Below, piece after piece: positions 17,483-25,754 of a DNA stretch of 64,000 nucleotides. The DNA comes from JAHEEL01 sp942491345. GTDB taxonomy: Bacteria > Actinomycetota > Acidimicrobiia > Spongiisociales > UBA5794. The notes below the pieces were generated by a model, which ran no database searches, had not been told where the DNA came from, and worked only from the letters and a program-made list of their open reading frames with translations. Position numbers and translations under genes: made by a program. The stretch spans positions 393,117 to 457,116 of the forward strand of contig CALOAN010000011.1 of assembly GCA_942491345.1 (NCBI GenBank), given 5' to 3'. Every line of letters starts with the position of its first letter. The stretch's first letter is position 1.

Positions 17483-17803
17483 CCCTGAGGTGTTGTGTCC
17501 GGGGAGGTTGTTGACGCGAGAGACGCCTCCCCGAACCAAACCTTCGCCTCTCCCGCCGGAGGTGGGAGAGGCGCAAGCATCCGGCCGAATGGCCGGAGCG
17601 CAGCGGAGAGGGCTCTGGGAGCCGACGCTCGACAATGAGGCCTGTCGCGATTCAGGAGGCCCCCTCTGCGACCGGACTGCCGTCCGGCCGCGTCTCCCCC
17701 ACTTCGTGGGAGAGACGAGGACCCCGCCCTACTCGCCACTTGTGCCCTTCTGAACCGCACCCCCGCACGCGTCAACAACGTCCCCAAGTAGAACACCTCA
17801 GGG
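17483..17803. repeat. MITE-like element, 321 bp with 36-bp terminal inverted repeats
   Basis: The ends CCCTGAGGTGTT and GTTGTTGACGCG at 17483-17518 reappear inverted at 17768-17803; the two 36-base ends agree at 30 positions. The interior is non-coding: a hairpin-rich stretch (CCTCTCCCGCCGGAGGTGGG), then the CCGGACTGCCGTCCGG and CCCCCACTTCGTGGG hairpins related to those at 42640-42690. The cassette to the left inserted at its left tip. Together with flanking bases this accounts for the gene-free 17305-17846 stretch; nothing else is seen there. Confidence 0.6.
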
Positions 17804-17815
17804 TGAGGAATCGGT

Positions 17816-17836
17816 TCGGGTCTCGAGTCTCGGGTC
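17816..17836 (-). repeat. Heptamer array, 3 units
   Basis: Read on the minus strand the units are GACCCGA, GACTCGA and GACCCGA, the same heptamer as at 16458. It lies 10 bases from the stop of the alpha/beta hydrolase gene, just outside the MITE-like element. Confidence 0.75.
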
Positions 17837-17846
17837 TTCTGTCCTG

Positions 17847-18575
17847 CTACCTGCTCCTTGCGTCCACCTTCTGTAGGAACTCAACCAGAGCGGTGTTCAC
17901 TACGTCCGGGCGCTCTACTAGGAGCAGGTGGCCGGCGCCTTTCACGGTCACGGTCGTTGCATCCACGGCGGCGGCTGCGATCGGTTCGGCCGCGGAGGGT
18001 TTCGTCATCAGATCCTGGTCACCGAGGATCAGCAGAATCGGGACCGAGACTCGCTCGGCAACCGCTGCCGCCCCCGGGTACGTGCTGCATGCCGTGAGGT
18101 CTGCATACGCGACGCCCGGCCGGGCCCGCTGCAGGATCGCGACCGTGTCATCGACGGTCCACTCCGGTTCACCGATCGGGTCCCTCGCGTGCATCCACTT
18201 CCCCATCGTTGCGAACATCGATAGATCCCCCTCCGCCGCTCCGGTCAAGAGGTCGGGGTTGACGGGCATCAAGTCCGACACCCCGACGAGCGTGAGTGAT
18301 CGCACGAGGTCGGGTCGCGCTGCGGCGGTTTCGAGCACAACAAGCGCTCCCATCGAATGCCCGACGAGATGGACCGATCCACCAAGGTGCGAGAGGTACG
18401 CAAGGAGCCAACCGGCGTAACCCCGGGCGGAAGACGAAGGCTCGCCTTCAGAACCGCCATGCCCGGGGAGGTCGACTGCAATCGAGGTGAACCCGGCCCG
18501 TGTGAGGGCGTCTGCCTGGTATCGCCACACCGAACCGTCCATAGCCGCGCCGTGGACGAGGACAACGGTGCTCAT
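17847..18575 (-). CDS. Alpha/beta hydrolase
   Basis: 242 residues. The compact fold has VLVHGAAMDGSVW at the start, DLPGHGGSEG, the nucleophile elbow LVGHSMGAL (Ser near residue 73), GDQDLMT with the acid and KGAGHLLLVERP with the catalytic His. Lactonase, esterase and thioesterase activities all occur in this group. Its ATG overlaps the MaoC-type dehydratase gene by 4 bases, so both are made together, which suggests a role in acyl or CoA-ester metabolism. Confidence 0.9.
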   Translation of the reverse strand: MSTVVLVHGAAMDGSVWRYQADALTRAGFTSIAVDLPGHGGSEGEPSSSARGYAGWLLAYLSHLGGSVHLVGHSMGALVVLETAAARPDLVRSLTLVGVSDLMPVNPDLLTGAAEGDLSMFATMGKWMHARDPIGEPEWTVDDTVAILQRARPGVAYADLTACSTYPGAAAVAERVSVPILLILGDQDLMTKPSAAEPIAAAAVDATTVTVKGAGHLLLVERPDVVNTALVEFLQKVDARSR

Positions 18576-19030
18576 GCGGTAACGAAGAGCGTCAGCGCCT
18601 CGACGATGAGCGCCGGCCGCTCCACGTTCTCGATCTCGACGGTGATCTCGTTTTTGACCAACCAGCGCCCCGGGCCCTTTTCGGTGACATCGGCGAGACG
18701 AGTCCGCGCCCGAATACGGCTATCAACATTGACCGGTTCGATAAAGCGAAGCTTGTCGGTTCCGTAGTTGATCGCCATCACGATCCCGTCCGGGGCGAGC
18801 ATCGTCTCCATCATCATCGGGATCGTCAGTGAGAGCGTGAGGAAACCGTGGGCGATGGTCGAGCCGAACGGCGTCTGGGAAGCCGCCTCCGGATCGACGT
18901 GGATGAATTGGTGGTCCATCGTGGCATCGGCGAACGCGTTGATGCGACCCTGATCGATCTCCAGCCACTCGGAGATCCCGGTCTCTTCACCAACCCGACC
19001 CGCCAGCTCCTCAGCAGGAATGATCTGCAC
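18572..19030 (-). CDS. MaoC-like (R)-specific enoyl-CoA hydratase
   Basis: 152 residues, a single hotdog domain. The hydratase-2 motif is present: FADATMDHQFIHVDPEAA followed by PFGSTIAHGFLTLSL, giving the catalytic Asp and His. Such enzymes add water to trans-2-enoyl-CoA. It is coupled with the alpha/beta hydrolase downstream and is divergent from the nuclease gene across 113 bases that must hold both promoters. Confidence 0.92.
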   Translation of the reverse strand: MQIIPAEELAGRVGEETGISEWLEIDQGRINAFADATMDHQFIHVDPEAASQTPFGSTIAHGFLTLSLTIPMMMETMLAPDGIVMAINYGTDKLRFIEPVNVDSRIRARTRLADVTEKGPGRWLVKNEITVEIENVERPALIVEALTLFVTA

Positions 19031-19143
19031 GACGACTCCTCTCGCTCTCGTTTGAAGGGTAGGTCACCGGAACGCAATCAAACGTCGCCGTTATCGCCGA
19101 AAGCCGTGCGCAACTTGAGGCGACCGGTACCGTATCGATCATT

Positions 19144-20064
19144 ATGCCCCGCATCACCGCCATCGTCTTGTCGCTCGCGATCATGCTCGGCGCATGCACG
19201 TCCAATCCGACCACCGAGTCCGTTGATGAGTCCACAACCGGGGCCCCGGGTGAGACTTCCCCGCCGACGACCGAAGTGACACTTCCACCCGCTGAGGAAG
19301 TCGAACGCGGCACCGTGGACGGCGTCATTGACGGCGACACACTCCAAGCCGTCGTCGATGGGCAACGAGTCGAGATCCGACTCATCGGCGTGGACGCACC
19401 GGAAGCGGCCGACTGTTACGGGGGTGAATCGCGGACGGCTCTGTCTTCCCTCGTGACGGGCCAGACGGTCGCACTTACCTCAGACGGCGCCGAGGTTGAC
19501 AGTTCCGGTCGCTGGCTCCGCTACGTCATTGTCGAGAGCACCCCCCCGGTTCTGGTGAATGCGGAGCTGGTGTCCGCAGGCGCCGTCGTTCCCGTGCACA
19601 GTGGCCACGCCCAACAGGAGGACTTCATGGCTCGGGGGGAAAGTGCATACGCCTCGGGGAAGGGTCTCTGGGGTACGTTTGTATGCGGCCACTCGGCCGA
19701 CGGCGTTTCACCTGATCGTCCGCAACTCAGAGTGAGCGAGATCAGCGTCGAGCCTGCCGGAACGAACGAAGTCGACCTGACCGGGGAATGGTTCCAGATC
19801 GTGAACCAGTCCTACACCGCCGTCGACATTGGCGGCTGGCTGGTGCGGAACGAGACCGGCGAACGCTTTTTCGATTTCCCTGGAGGGACGACAGTCGCCG
19901 CGGGCGGATCACTTCGCGTAATAACGGGATGTGGGAACAGCGCCGGTGACGCCCTGTACTGGTGCTCTGAGACCCCCGTCTGGTCGATCTCCGACAACAC
20001 CATCATCCTGCGGGACCAACTCGGAAACGTGGTGGATCGGCGAACGTACGAGATCGAGGAGTAG
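19144..20064 (+). CDS. Secreted nuclease lipoprotein: SNase domain plus lamin-tail domain
   Basis: 306 residues. A signal with lipobox (AIMLGAC) and an acidic Thr/Pro linker lead to a thermonuclease (SNase) domain at about residues 57-180: GVIDGDTLQAVV binds calcium, RLIGVDAPEA supplies the catalytic Arg and Glu, and GRWLRYV supplies the second Arg. Residues about 195-305 form a lamin-tail (LTD) beta-sandwich, with EWFQIVNQSYTAVDIGGWLV and GNVVDRRTYEI. It should degrade extracellular nucleic acid while tethered to the membrane. The stop codon touches the next heptamer array. Confidence 0.88.
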   Translation: MPRITAIVLSLAIMLGACTSNPTTESVDESTTGAPGETSPPTTEVTLPPAEEVERGTVDGVIDGDTLQAVVDGQRVEIRLIGVDAPEAADCYGGESRTALSSLVTGQTVALTSDGAEVDSSGRWLRYVIVESTPPVLVNAELVSAGAVVPVHSGHAQQEDFMARGESAYASGKGLWGTFVCGHSADGVSPDRPQLRVSEISVEPAGTNEVDLTGEWFQIVNQSYTAVDIGGWLVRNETGERFFDFPGGTTVAAGGSLRVITGCGNSAGDALYWCSETPVWSISDNTIILRDQLGNVVDRRTYEIEE

Positions 20065-20098
20065 ACGAGAGACCTGAGACAGTCTCGAGTCTTGGGTC
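20064..20098. repeat. Palindromic heptamer array, 5 units
   Basis: Units GACGAGA and GACCTGA run forward to a central GACAGTC, then TCGAGTC and TTGGGTC run in the opposite sense, so the array is roughly self-complementary. It begins at the last base of the nuclease stop codon and lies between convergent genes. The same central GAGACAGTCTC junction occurs in the array at 27977. Confidence 0.75.
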
Positions 20099-20122
20099 TA
20101 GCTACTTCTCCTCCACCACGAG

Positions 20123-21676
20123 CTACGAGTCATGGCGGCGCGCGACGGTCTTCATCTCCATGAAGAGTCTCAGGTAGTCCGGGCCACCGGCTTTGGCATT
20201 CGACCCCGACATGTTGAAGCCGCCGAACGGCTGTATCCCCACAAGCGCCCCGGTGATCTTCCGGTTGATGTAGAGGTTGCCGACGTGGAAGTCGCGACGA
20301 GCCCGCTCGATCCGCGATTCGTCGTTGGAGTACAACCCGCCCGTCAGCCCGTACTCGGTGCCGTTTGCCACATCGAGGGCTTCATCAAAGTCCGCCACTC
20401 GGATGACCGAGAGCACCGGTCCGAAGATCTCGTGCTGAGCGAGACGCGAATCCGGGTGCACGTCGGTGAAGACCGTCGGCTGGATGTAGTAGCCGCCATC
20501 GTGCGAGACGGTGCTTCCGCCCGTCACGAGCGTGCCGTCCTGAATCCCGCCACTGATTTCTTCGAGGATCGAGCCGAACTGGTCATCGGAGATCACCGGA
20601 CCAATAGCGTGATTCTCGGATGGCGGACCGATGTCGAGTGCGTCGGTGCGTTCAACCACCCGAGCCACCAACTCGTCGTGCACCTCGTCAATGACGATCA
20701 GGCGCGAACATGCCGAGCACTTCTGCCCCTGGAAACCGAACGCTGATCGCACCGCATCGGCCGCAGCGGCATCGAGGTTGGCAGTCTCATCGACGATCAA
20801 CGCATCCTTGCCGCCCATTTCCATGTACGCGCGCTTCATCCACTTCTGGCCGTCGTGCACCTGTGCGGCGCGCTTCGCGATACGGAGCCCAACTTCCTTC
20901 GAACCGGTGAAGTTGATGAACCGGGTCGTTGGGTCGTCGACGAGGCGGTCCCCCACACGAGATCCGGGGCCCGGGAGGAAGTTGACAACTCCTGGAGGCA
21001 TACCCGCCTGCTCCAGGACCCGCATGAATCCCCATCCGACGATCGGCGTGTTCGAGGCAGGTTTGAGAACGACGGTATTGCCGGCGGCAACGGGCCCCAT
21101 GGTCATGCCGACGAGGATTGCCAGCGGGAAGTTCCAGGGAGGGATGACCACGCCGGCACCTATTGCTCGGAGCCACGAATCGTTGGACTCTCCGGGATAG
21201 TCGTAGACCGGCAGGGGCTTGTCCATCTCGATCGCCTGGTGCGCGTAGTAGCGACAGAAGTCGACCGCCTCCGCGACATCAGCCTCGGCTTCTGTCCAGT
21301 TCTTGCCGGCCTCGTAGGTTTGCCAGGCGGCGAACTCGTAGATGTTGTCCGCGATGAGATCGCCGACACGGTGAACCACGGCAGCACGCTTCTCCGCCGA
21401 CGTCCGTGACCAGTCGGGGAAGGCCTTCCACGCAGCGGCCAGCGCCTGGGCGGCATGTTCGCCGGTTGCGGACGACGCGGTTCCAATGAGGCGAAGCGGT
21501 CGCGACGGGTCCACGCTCCGAATCGTCCCGTTCGTGGCAACCTCCTTCCCGCCAATAACGAGGGGTGCGTGTGCCCCCAGCTGGGCGCCGACCTGCTCGA
21601 GGGCTCTGCGATAGTCGGCGGCCCGCTCAGGATCAGAGAAGTCCGAGTACGACAACGATTGATACGGCTGAAGCAT
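20123..21676 (-). CDS. pruA: L-glutamate gamma-semialdehyde dehydrogenase (P5C dehydrogenase)
   Basis: 517 residues from the ATG at 21674-21676, which has a GAGGAGG ribosome site; an upstream extension of 16 codons is unlikely. Oxidises the proline/ornithine catabolite glutamate semialdehyde to glutamate with NAD. Aldehyde dehydrogenase elements are intact: PPWNFPLAILVGM, the catalytic Glu in AYMEMGGKDAL and the nucleophilic Cys in FGFQGQKCSACSR. The length and the C-terminal QPFGGFNMSGSNAKAGGPDYL match the RocA/PruA group. No proline dehydrogenase gene is adjacent. Confidence 0.92.
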   Translation of the reverse strand: MLQPYQSLSYSDFSDPERAADYRRALEQVGAQLGAHAPLVIGGKEVATNGTIRSVDPSRPLRLIGTASSATGEHAAQALAAAWKAFPDWSRTSAEKRAAVVHRVGDLIADNIYEFAAWQTYEAGKNWTEAEADVAEAVDFCRYYAHQAIEMDKPLPVYDYPGESNDSWLRAIGAGVVIPPWNFPLAILVGMTMGPVAAGNTVVLKPASNTPIVGWGFMRVLEQAGMPPGVVNFLPGPGSRVGDRLVDDPTTRFINFTGSKEVGLRIAKRAAQVHDGQKWMKRAYMEMGGKDALIVDETANLDAAAADAVRSAFGFQGQKCSACSRLIVIDEVHDELVARVVERTDALDIGPPSENHAIGPVISDDQFGSILEEISGGIQDGTLVTGGSTVSHDGGYYIQPTVFTDVHPDSRLAQHEIFGPVLSVIRVADFDEALDVANGTEYGLTGGLYSNDESRIERARRDFHVGNLYINRKITGALVGIQPFGGFNMSGSNAKAGGPDYLRLFMEMKTVARRHDS

Positions 21677-21772
21677 GTGGCCTCCTCGTAGAAGCGATGT
21701 CAGAGATGCTACGCCGATTTGCACCGCGACCCAGGGTCCAGGGACTGTTCAAGGCGTCGACAATTCGTGCCG

Positions 21773-22174
21773 ATGAACGATCACATGCGGCCTTCTGTGC
21801 TCGTGATCGAGGACTCCGCCAGCGTGCGGAGGCTGATCGATGTCTGCCTGCGCCCAACCGGAGCCGAGATCCGGTCGGCCGAGGACGGACTTCTGGGTCT
21901 GCAGGCAGCCTGGGCCTCCGTGCCGGATGTCATCGTTCTCGACATCGGCCTTCCTGGTCTTGACGGCTGGGGTGTCCTTTCTCGCCTCAGGGCTGATGAC
22001 CGGACCGCCGAGGTCCGAGTTCTCGTTCTCACCGCGCATGCCCAGCCGGAGATGGCCGACCGAGCGGCGGCCGACGGCGCCGACGCCTTCATGACGAAGC
22101 CATTCCGACCGGACGACCTTCGCGAGACGATCGAAACCCTCGTCGCCGACTCTCGCGCCGCTGCAACTGCCTAG
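21773..22174 (+). CDS. Single-domain response regulator (CheY-like receiver)
   Basis: 133 residues from the ATG at 21773. Only a receiver domain is present: the acidic pair in VLVIEDSASVRRLID, the phosphoacceptor Asp57 in DVIVLDIGLPG, Thr87 in VLVLTAH and Lys109 in FMTKPFRPDDL. There is no output domain, so it must act by protein contact. No histidine kinase is adjacent. It is divergent from pruA and its end overlaps the phosphoribosyltransferase gene tail-to-tail by 4 bases. Confidence 0.9.
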   Translation: MNDHMRPSVLVIEDSASVRRLIDVCLRPTGAEIRSAEDGLLGLQAAWASVPDVIVLDIGLPGLDGWGVLSRLRADDRTAEVRVLVLTAHAQPEMADRAAADGADAFMTKPFRPDDLRETIETLVADSRAAATA

Positions 22175-22812
22175 CGCCGCTCGAGCAGCCCAATCACCGT
22201 TTGTTCCGATACCTGGCTGAAGTCGTCGTACCACGCACCGACGGCGAAGAACGCAGCCGGTTGAAGCGGGCACACGACAACATCGACAATCGATGCCAAC
22301 CGCCCGATTGTCTCCGGGGGGCCGACCGGCATGGCAACGACGACCTGCTTCGGATCAGCTCGGCTGACGAGTCGCAACGATGCTTCGAGCGTCGCGCCGG
22401 TCGCAACGCCGTCGTCGACCACGACGCAAACACGGCCCGAAAGCGGCGTCGGACCGCCACCGCCGCGCAACGTTTCGGCCCGCCGCGCGACCTCCAACTG
22501 CTGTCGTTGCCGTTCGCCTTCGACGTACTCGGGTGAGATCCCAAGGTGCTCAACCAGCTTCTCGTCGACGAAGAAGGTCCCATCCTCCGCGATTGCGCCG
22601 ATGGCATACTCCGGGTTGCCCGGCGCACCAAGCTTGTGAGCGACGAGCACGTCGAGCTCACCGCCGATCCGGTCGGCGATCACCGCAGCGACCGGGATAC
22701 CCCCTCTGGGTATCCCGAGCACGAGCGGAATCGCCTCTCGGTCGACCAACTCGACGCCTGCGAGTGCGTCGGCGAGACGCTCTCCGGCTTCCTCTCGATT
22801 CCGATACCTCAC
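22171..22812 (-). CDS. Phosphoribosyltransferase-family protein
   Basis: 213 residues from the GTG at 22810-22812 (VRYRNREEAGERLADAL). The PRPP-binding motif VCVVVDDGVATGATLEASL is clear at about residue 120, and LGIPRGGIPVAAVIA is the conserved N-terminal loop of the stand-alone actinobacterial PRT proteins. The longer open frame upstream overlaps the lipid-kinase gene antisense and is not part of it. Substrate unknown; many relatives have not been assigned a base. It is divergent from the lipid kinase. Confidence 0.85.
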   Translation of the reverse strand: MRYRNREEAGERLADALAGVELVDREAIPLVLGIPRGGIPVAAVIADRIGGELDVLVAHKLGAPGNPEYAIGAIAEDGTFFVDEKLVEHLGISPEYVEGERQRQQLEVARRAETLRGGGGPTPLSGRVCVVVDDGVATGATLEASLRLVSRADPKQVVVAMPVGPPETIGRLASIVDVVVCPLQPAAFFAVGAWYDDFSQVSEQTVIGLLERR

Positions 22813-22923
22813 GCCGCGAGCGTACCTCGCACGTATGCCGGATCGCGGCGCGGACAATGTCTGATCAACACACCGGACGCGAGAACAGTCGGCAGGTCGT
22901 GGAAGACCGTACGCTTGCTGCTG

Positions 22924-23868
22924 ATGCGCCGACTTCTTCTGCTTGCGAACCCCTCCGCGTCCGGCTTCACCGGTGCGCGCTATCGCAATGTGATGTCCAC
23001 GCTCTCGGCCGACTTCGACGTCGATGCCGAGTGGCCGCACGGAACGGACGAGACGCGCCAGCGAGCCGCGAGAGCGGCGTCGGATGGGTACGCGGTCGTC
23101 GCAGCGATGGGCGGGGACGGCGTCGTCCACCACGCAGCCAACGGTGCCGCTGGCACAGCCGCAGCACTGGCCATCATCCCGACCGGTACGACCAACGTGG
23201 CAGCGCGGATATTCGGTCTCCCGAAGAACCCCGTCAAGGCTGCTGCGGAAATCGCGTCCCTTCCCGTCGTACCGACCAGGCTGGCGCGGGTGGAGTCGAA
23301 GACGGCGGGCGACACGACGGTGGAATTCGCTACGTTCGCGGTTGGAGTCGGCTTCGACGCAGACGTCGTTGAACGCGCCGAGCGAAGACCGCATTCGAAG
23401 CTCCAGTTCGGCGGCGTGCACTACGCAGAGTCGGCGATCTCTGCGCTGCTGCGAGATTGGCGCGGTCGTCCGGCCAATCTCCGTGTCGACGTCGACGGGC
23501 TACGTTGCGACGGCGTGGCAGCCCTCACCCAGGTTCACCACCCCTACACCTACTTCGGCCGGATTCCGCTGCACATCGCGCCGCGCCCCGTCAACGGTCT
23601 CGCCGCCGTGGTTGCGGAAGACCTCGAGGTGCATCGTGCGGCGGGGATCTTCGCCAGGGCCGTGCTTCGTCGGCCGCTGGGACAACACCTCGGCACCAGC
23701 CTGTACACCTGCTTCGATCGGCTGACGATCGAAGCCGAGCCCGCAACGCCGTTTCAAGCCGACGGGGAACATCTCGGCGCCGCATCGCTCATCGAGATCA
23801 CACCCGCACCCGACGCCTTGCTCGTCGTACGCAACCCGGAGAAGTGTTGCAGCGAGGCTGCCGAATAG
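22924..23868 (+). CDS. Diacylglycerol/lipid kinase family protein
   Basis: 314 residues from the ATG at 22924. It begins RRLLLLANPSASGFTG and has the nucleotide-binding AAMGGDGVVHHAANG (GGDGT motif with Val in place of Thr) and AIIPTGTTNVAARIFGLP, all diagnostic of the DagK catalytic domain family. The C-terminal beta domain contains FQADGEHLG. Acts on lipids at the inner face of the membrane. The long open frame upstream of the chosen start runs antisense to the phosphoribosyltransferase gene and is ignored. Confidence 0.88.
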   Translation: MRRLLLLANPSASGFTGARYRNVMSTLSADFDVDAEWPHGTDETRQRAARAASDGYAVVAAMGGDGVVHHAANGAAGTAAALAIIPTGTTNVAARIFGLPKNPVKAAAEIASLPVVPTRLARVESKTAGDTTVEFATFAVGVGFDADVVERAERRPHSKLQFGGVHYAESAISALLRDWRGRPANLRVDVDGLRCDGVAALTQVHHPYTYFGRIPLHIAPRPVNGLAAVVAEDLEVHRAAGIFARAVLRRPLGQHLGTSLYTCFDRLTIEAEPATPFQADGEHLGAASLIEITPAPDALLVVRNPEKCCSEAAE

Positions 23869-23871
23869 ACG

Positions 23872-24717
23872 TCAGCCGGAATCCGGCCGGTGTGTGAGCG
23901 TGACGTGCGGATACGGGATCTCGATCCCTGCCTCATCGAGACCGTTCTTGACCCTGCGGAGGAACTCGCGCTTCACCTTCCACCGCATTTCCGGGTCCGT
24001 GGTGAACAACACTCGAATCACGACACCGGAATCGTCGAGCGCGTCGACGCCGAGCACCTGCGGGTCGTCGATGATCGATGGGGACCATTCCGCGTCGCCG
24101 GCGAGTTGCGCGGCCACCTCGCCGATGGCGTCCAGCGCCTGGTCGACCGACTCTTCATACGCGACGGAGAGGTCGACGACCACGCGACTGTACTCGTAGG
24201 TGAGGTTCGTCGAGACACGAACCTCACCATTCGGCACATGATGGATGCTTCCATCCAAGTCTTGAAGCACGGTCGTCCTGAGACGGATCTCGTCGACCGT
24301 TCCAGAGACACCGGCAAGCTCCACGACATCGCCAATTGCGTATTGGTCTTCGACCAGGACGAAGATCCCGGCGATCACATCCTTGACGAGATCCTGCGCC
24401 CCGATGCCGATGGCAAGCCCGACAACCGACAGAGACGCAATGAGCGGTCCGAGAGGAACGCCCCACACGCCGAGGATCGTGACAACCACGACCGTAGCGG
24501 CTCCGATGAACACGAGCGCGGACAGGGTTCGTCCGACTGTGTGGAGCCGCTCCGCTTTGGCACGATCAACCAGCTCCCCCGTTGCTTCGAGGCGGTTTTG
24601 GAGCCGTGCACTCGACCGGTGGATGAGCCACCGGGCCAGGACCCACACAACCACGCCCACTACGACGATGAGGGCTGTCTGCCAGATCTGAGTCCACACC
24701 TCGTCGCTGATCGTCAT
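23872..24717 (-). CDS. Small-conductance mechanosensitive channel (MscS family)
   Basis: 281 residues. Three membrane helices: IWQTALIVVVGVVVWVLARW, LSALVFIGAATVVVVTILGV and the pore helix region GPLIASLSVVGLAIGIGAQD LVKDVIAGIFVLVEDQ. The beta domain follows with the family motif YAIGDVVELAGVSGTVDEI and the VPNGEV pattern; the vestibule domain ends in RRVKNGLDEAGIEIPYPHVT. It opens under membrane tension to release solutes. Its ATG overlaps the upstream GTPase stop by 4 bases, tying its production to two dynamin-like GTPases. Confidence 0.93.
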   Translation of the reverse strand: MTISDEVWTQIWQTALIVVVGVVVWVLARWLIHRSSARLQNRLEATGELVDRAKAERLHTVGRTLSALVFIGAATVVVVTILGVWGVPLGPLIASLSVVGLAIGIGAQDLVKDVIAGIFVLVEDQYAIGDVVELAGVSGTVDEIRLRTTVLQDLDGSIHHVPNGEVRVSTNLTYEYSRVVVDLSVAYEESVDQALDAIGEVAAQLAGDAEWSPSIIDDPQVLGVDALDDSGVVIRVLFTTDPEMRWKVKREFLRRVKNGLDEAGIEIPYPHVTLTHRPDSG

Positions 24718-25754
24718 GAGATATCTTCCAGCTCATCGTGGACGAGGTCGGCGCAGACCACACCAAGGGCCGCGACGATTGCCGCTAGCTCGGCACGCCG
24801 CAGGAGCGCCTGGTCAACCCGGGCGGAGTCTTCGCCTGCTGCGATGATGTCGGCCCGCAGCGGCCCCTCGATGCCGAGCCCATCGAGGACCCAATCGAGC
24901 TCATCCGGATCTTCGAGTGAGCCTCGAATGCGTTCGTGGGCGTCATCGGATGTCCCACTCCACACGTTGGTGTCCGACGCGAGCCGTCTGCCTGCCTGGA
25001 GCACGTCCATGACGACCTTGGCGCGATCCGCGCGTTTGGCGATCAGCGTGTCGTTCATCGCCGCAACGAGCGAATCGATTCCGATAGGCGGCCCGTCGGA
25101 TGGGTTCGCCGCGATCGGGACAACGTTCGGATCCAGGAATCCGTCCATGGCGAGGATGACACCGAGATGCGTCACAACCGCCTCGGTCTCAGCCTCGTCG
25201 AGGCGATCGATCTTGTTCAGCACGAAGGTGAAGACGGGTTCGTATTCGATCACGTCGGCGAGGAAGTCGTCGTGGATCGACGGGTCGTGGTACTTGATCG
25301 GGTCGAACATCCACACCACGGCGTCAACAACCGGAAGAACCGACTCCACCAAGGTGCGGTGGCGGTCATCAACACTGTCGAGGTCGGGGAGGTCGACAAT
25401 CGCGAGGGCCGGACCGCCATCGTGAACGACAACATCATCAATGCCGAGGGATGCAACCATGGCGGCAATCGCGTGATCGCCGGCCGGAATCCACGCCAGC
25501 GGTTCATTGGTGTGCGGCCGCAATTCACTCGTGTCGGCGATGTTCCGTCCCGCGATCGCGTTGAGCAAACTCGACTTGCCCGATCCCGTGCCGCCGGCGA
25601 TCGCGACGACTATCGACTCGGCGAAGAAGTCCCGGCGCCGTCGAGCCGCTGCCGCGACCTCTGCAGCGCCCGCTCGACTCGCCGCCGAAGCCAGTCCATC
25701 GGAGCTGGCGACCGCCAGGTCGAGCAGGTCGAGCGCCTCGGTGAGGTCAGGCAT
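24714..25754 (-). CDS. Dynamin/YfjP-type GTPase (second of pair)
   Basis: 346 residues from the ATG at 25752-25754. G1 VAIAGGTGSGKSSLLNAIAG, switch region HTNEPLAW, G3-like AIVDLPDLDSVDDRH and G4 FVLNKIDRLDE are all present, so it should bind and hydrolyse GTP. The remainder is helical with no membrane segment. It overlaps the first GTPase gene by 8 bases and the MscS gene by 4. Longer frames upstream run through the neighbouring gene. A role in membrane or wall dynamics is inferred from the family and the channel neighbour. Confidence 0.87.
   Translation of the reverse strand: MPDLTEALDLLDLAVASSDGLASAASRAGAAEVAAAARRRRDFFAESIVVAIAGGTGSGKSSLLNAIAGRNIADTSELRPHTNEPLAWIPAGDHAIAAMVASLGIDDVVVHDGGPALAIVDLPDLDSVDDRHRTLVESVLPVVDAVVWMFDPIKYHDPSIHDDFLADVIEYEPVFTFVLNKIDRLDEAETEAVVTHLGVILAMDGFLDPNVVPIAANPSDGPPIGIDSLVAAMNDTLIAKRADRAKVVMDVLQAGRRLASDTNVWSGTSDDAHERIRGSLEDPDELDWVLDGLGIEGPLRADIIAAGEDSARVDQALLRRAELAAIVAALGVVCADLVHDELEDIS

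Noticed and set aside
22813..23421. N-terminal 200-codon extension of the phosphoribosyltransferase
   Set aside because: It runs antisense through the lipid-kinase gene, has no family similarity, and a GTG start at 22812 fits the family length.
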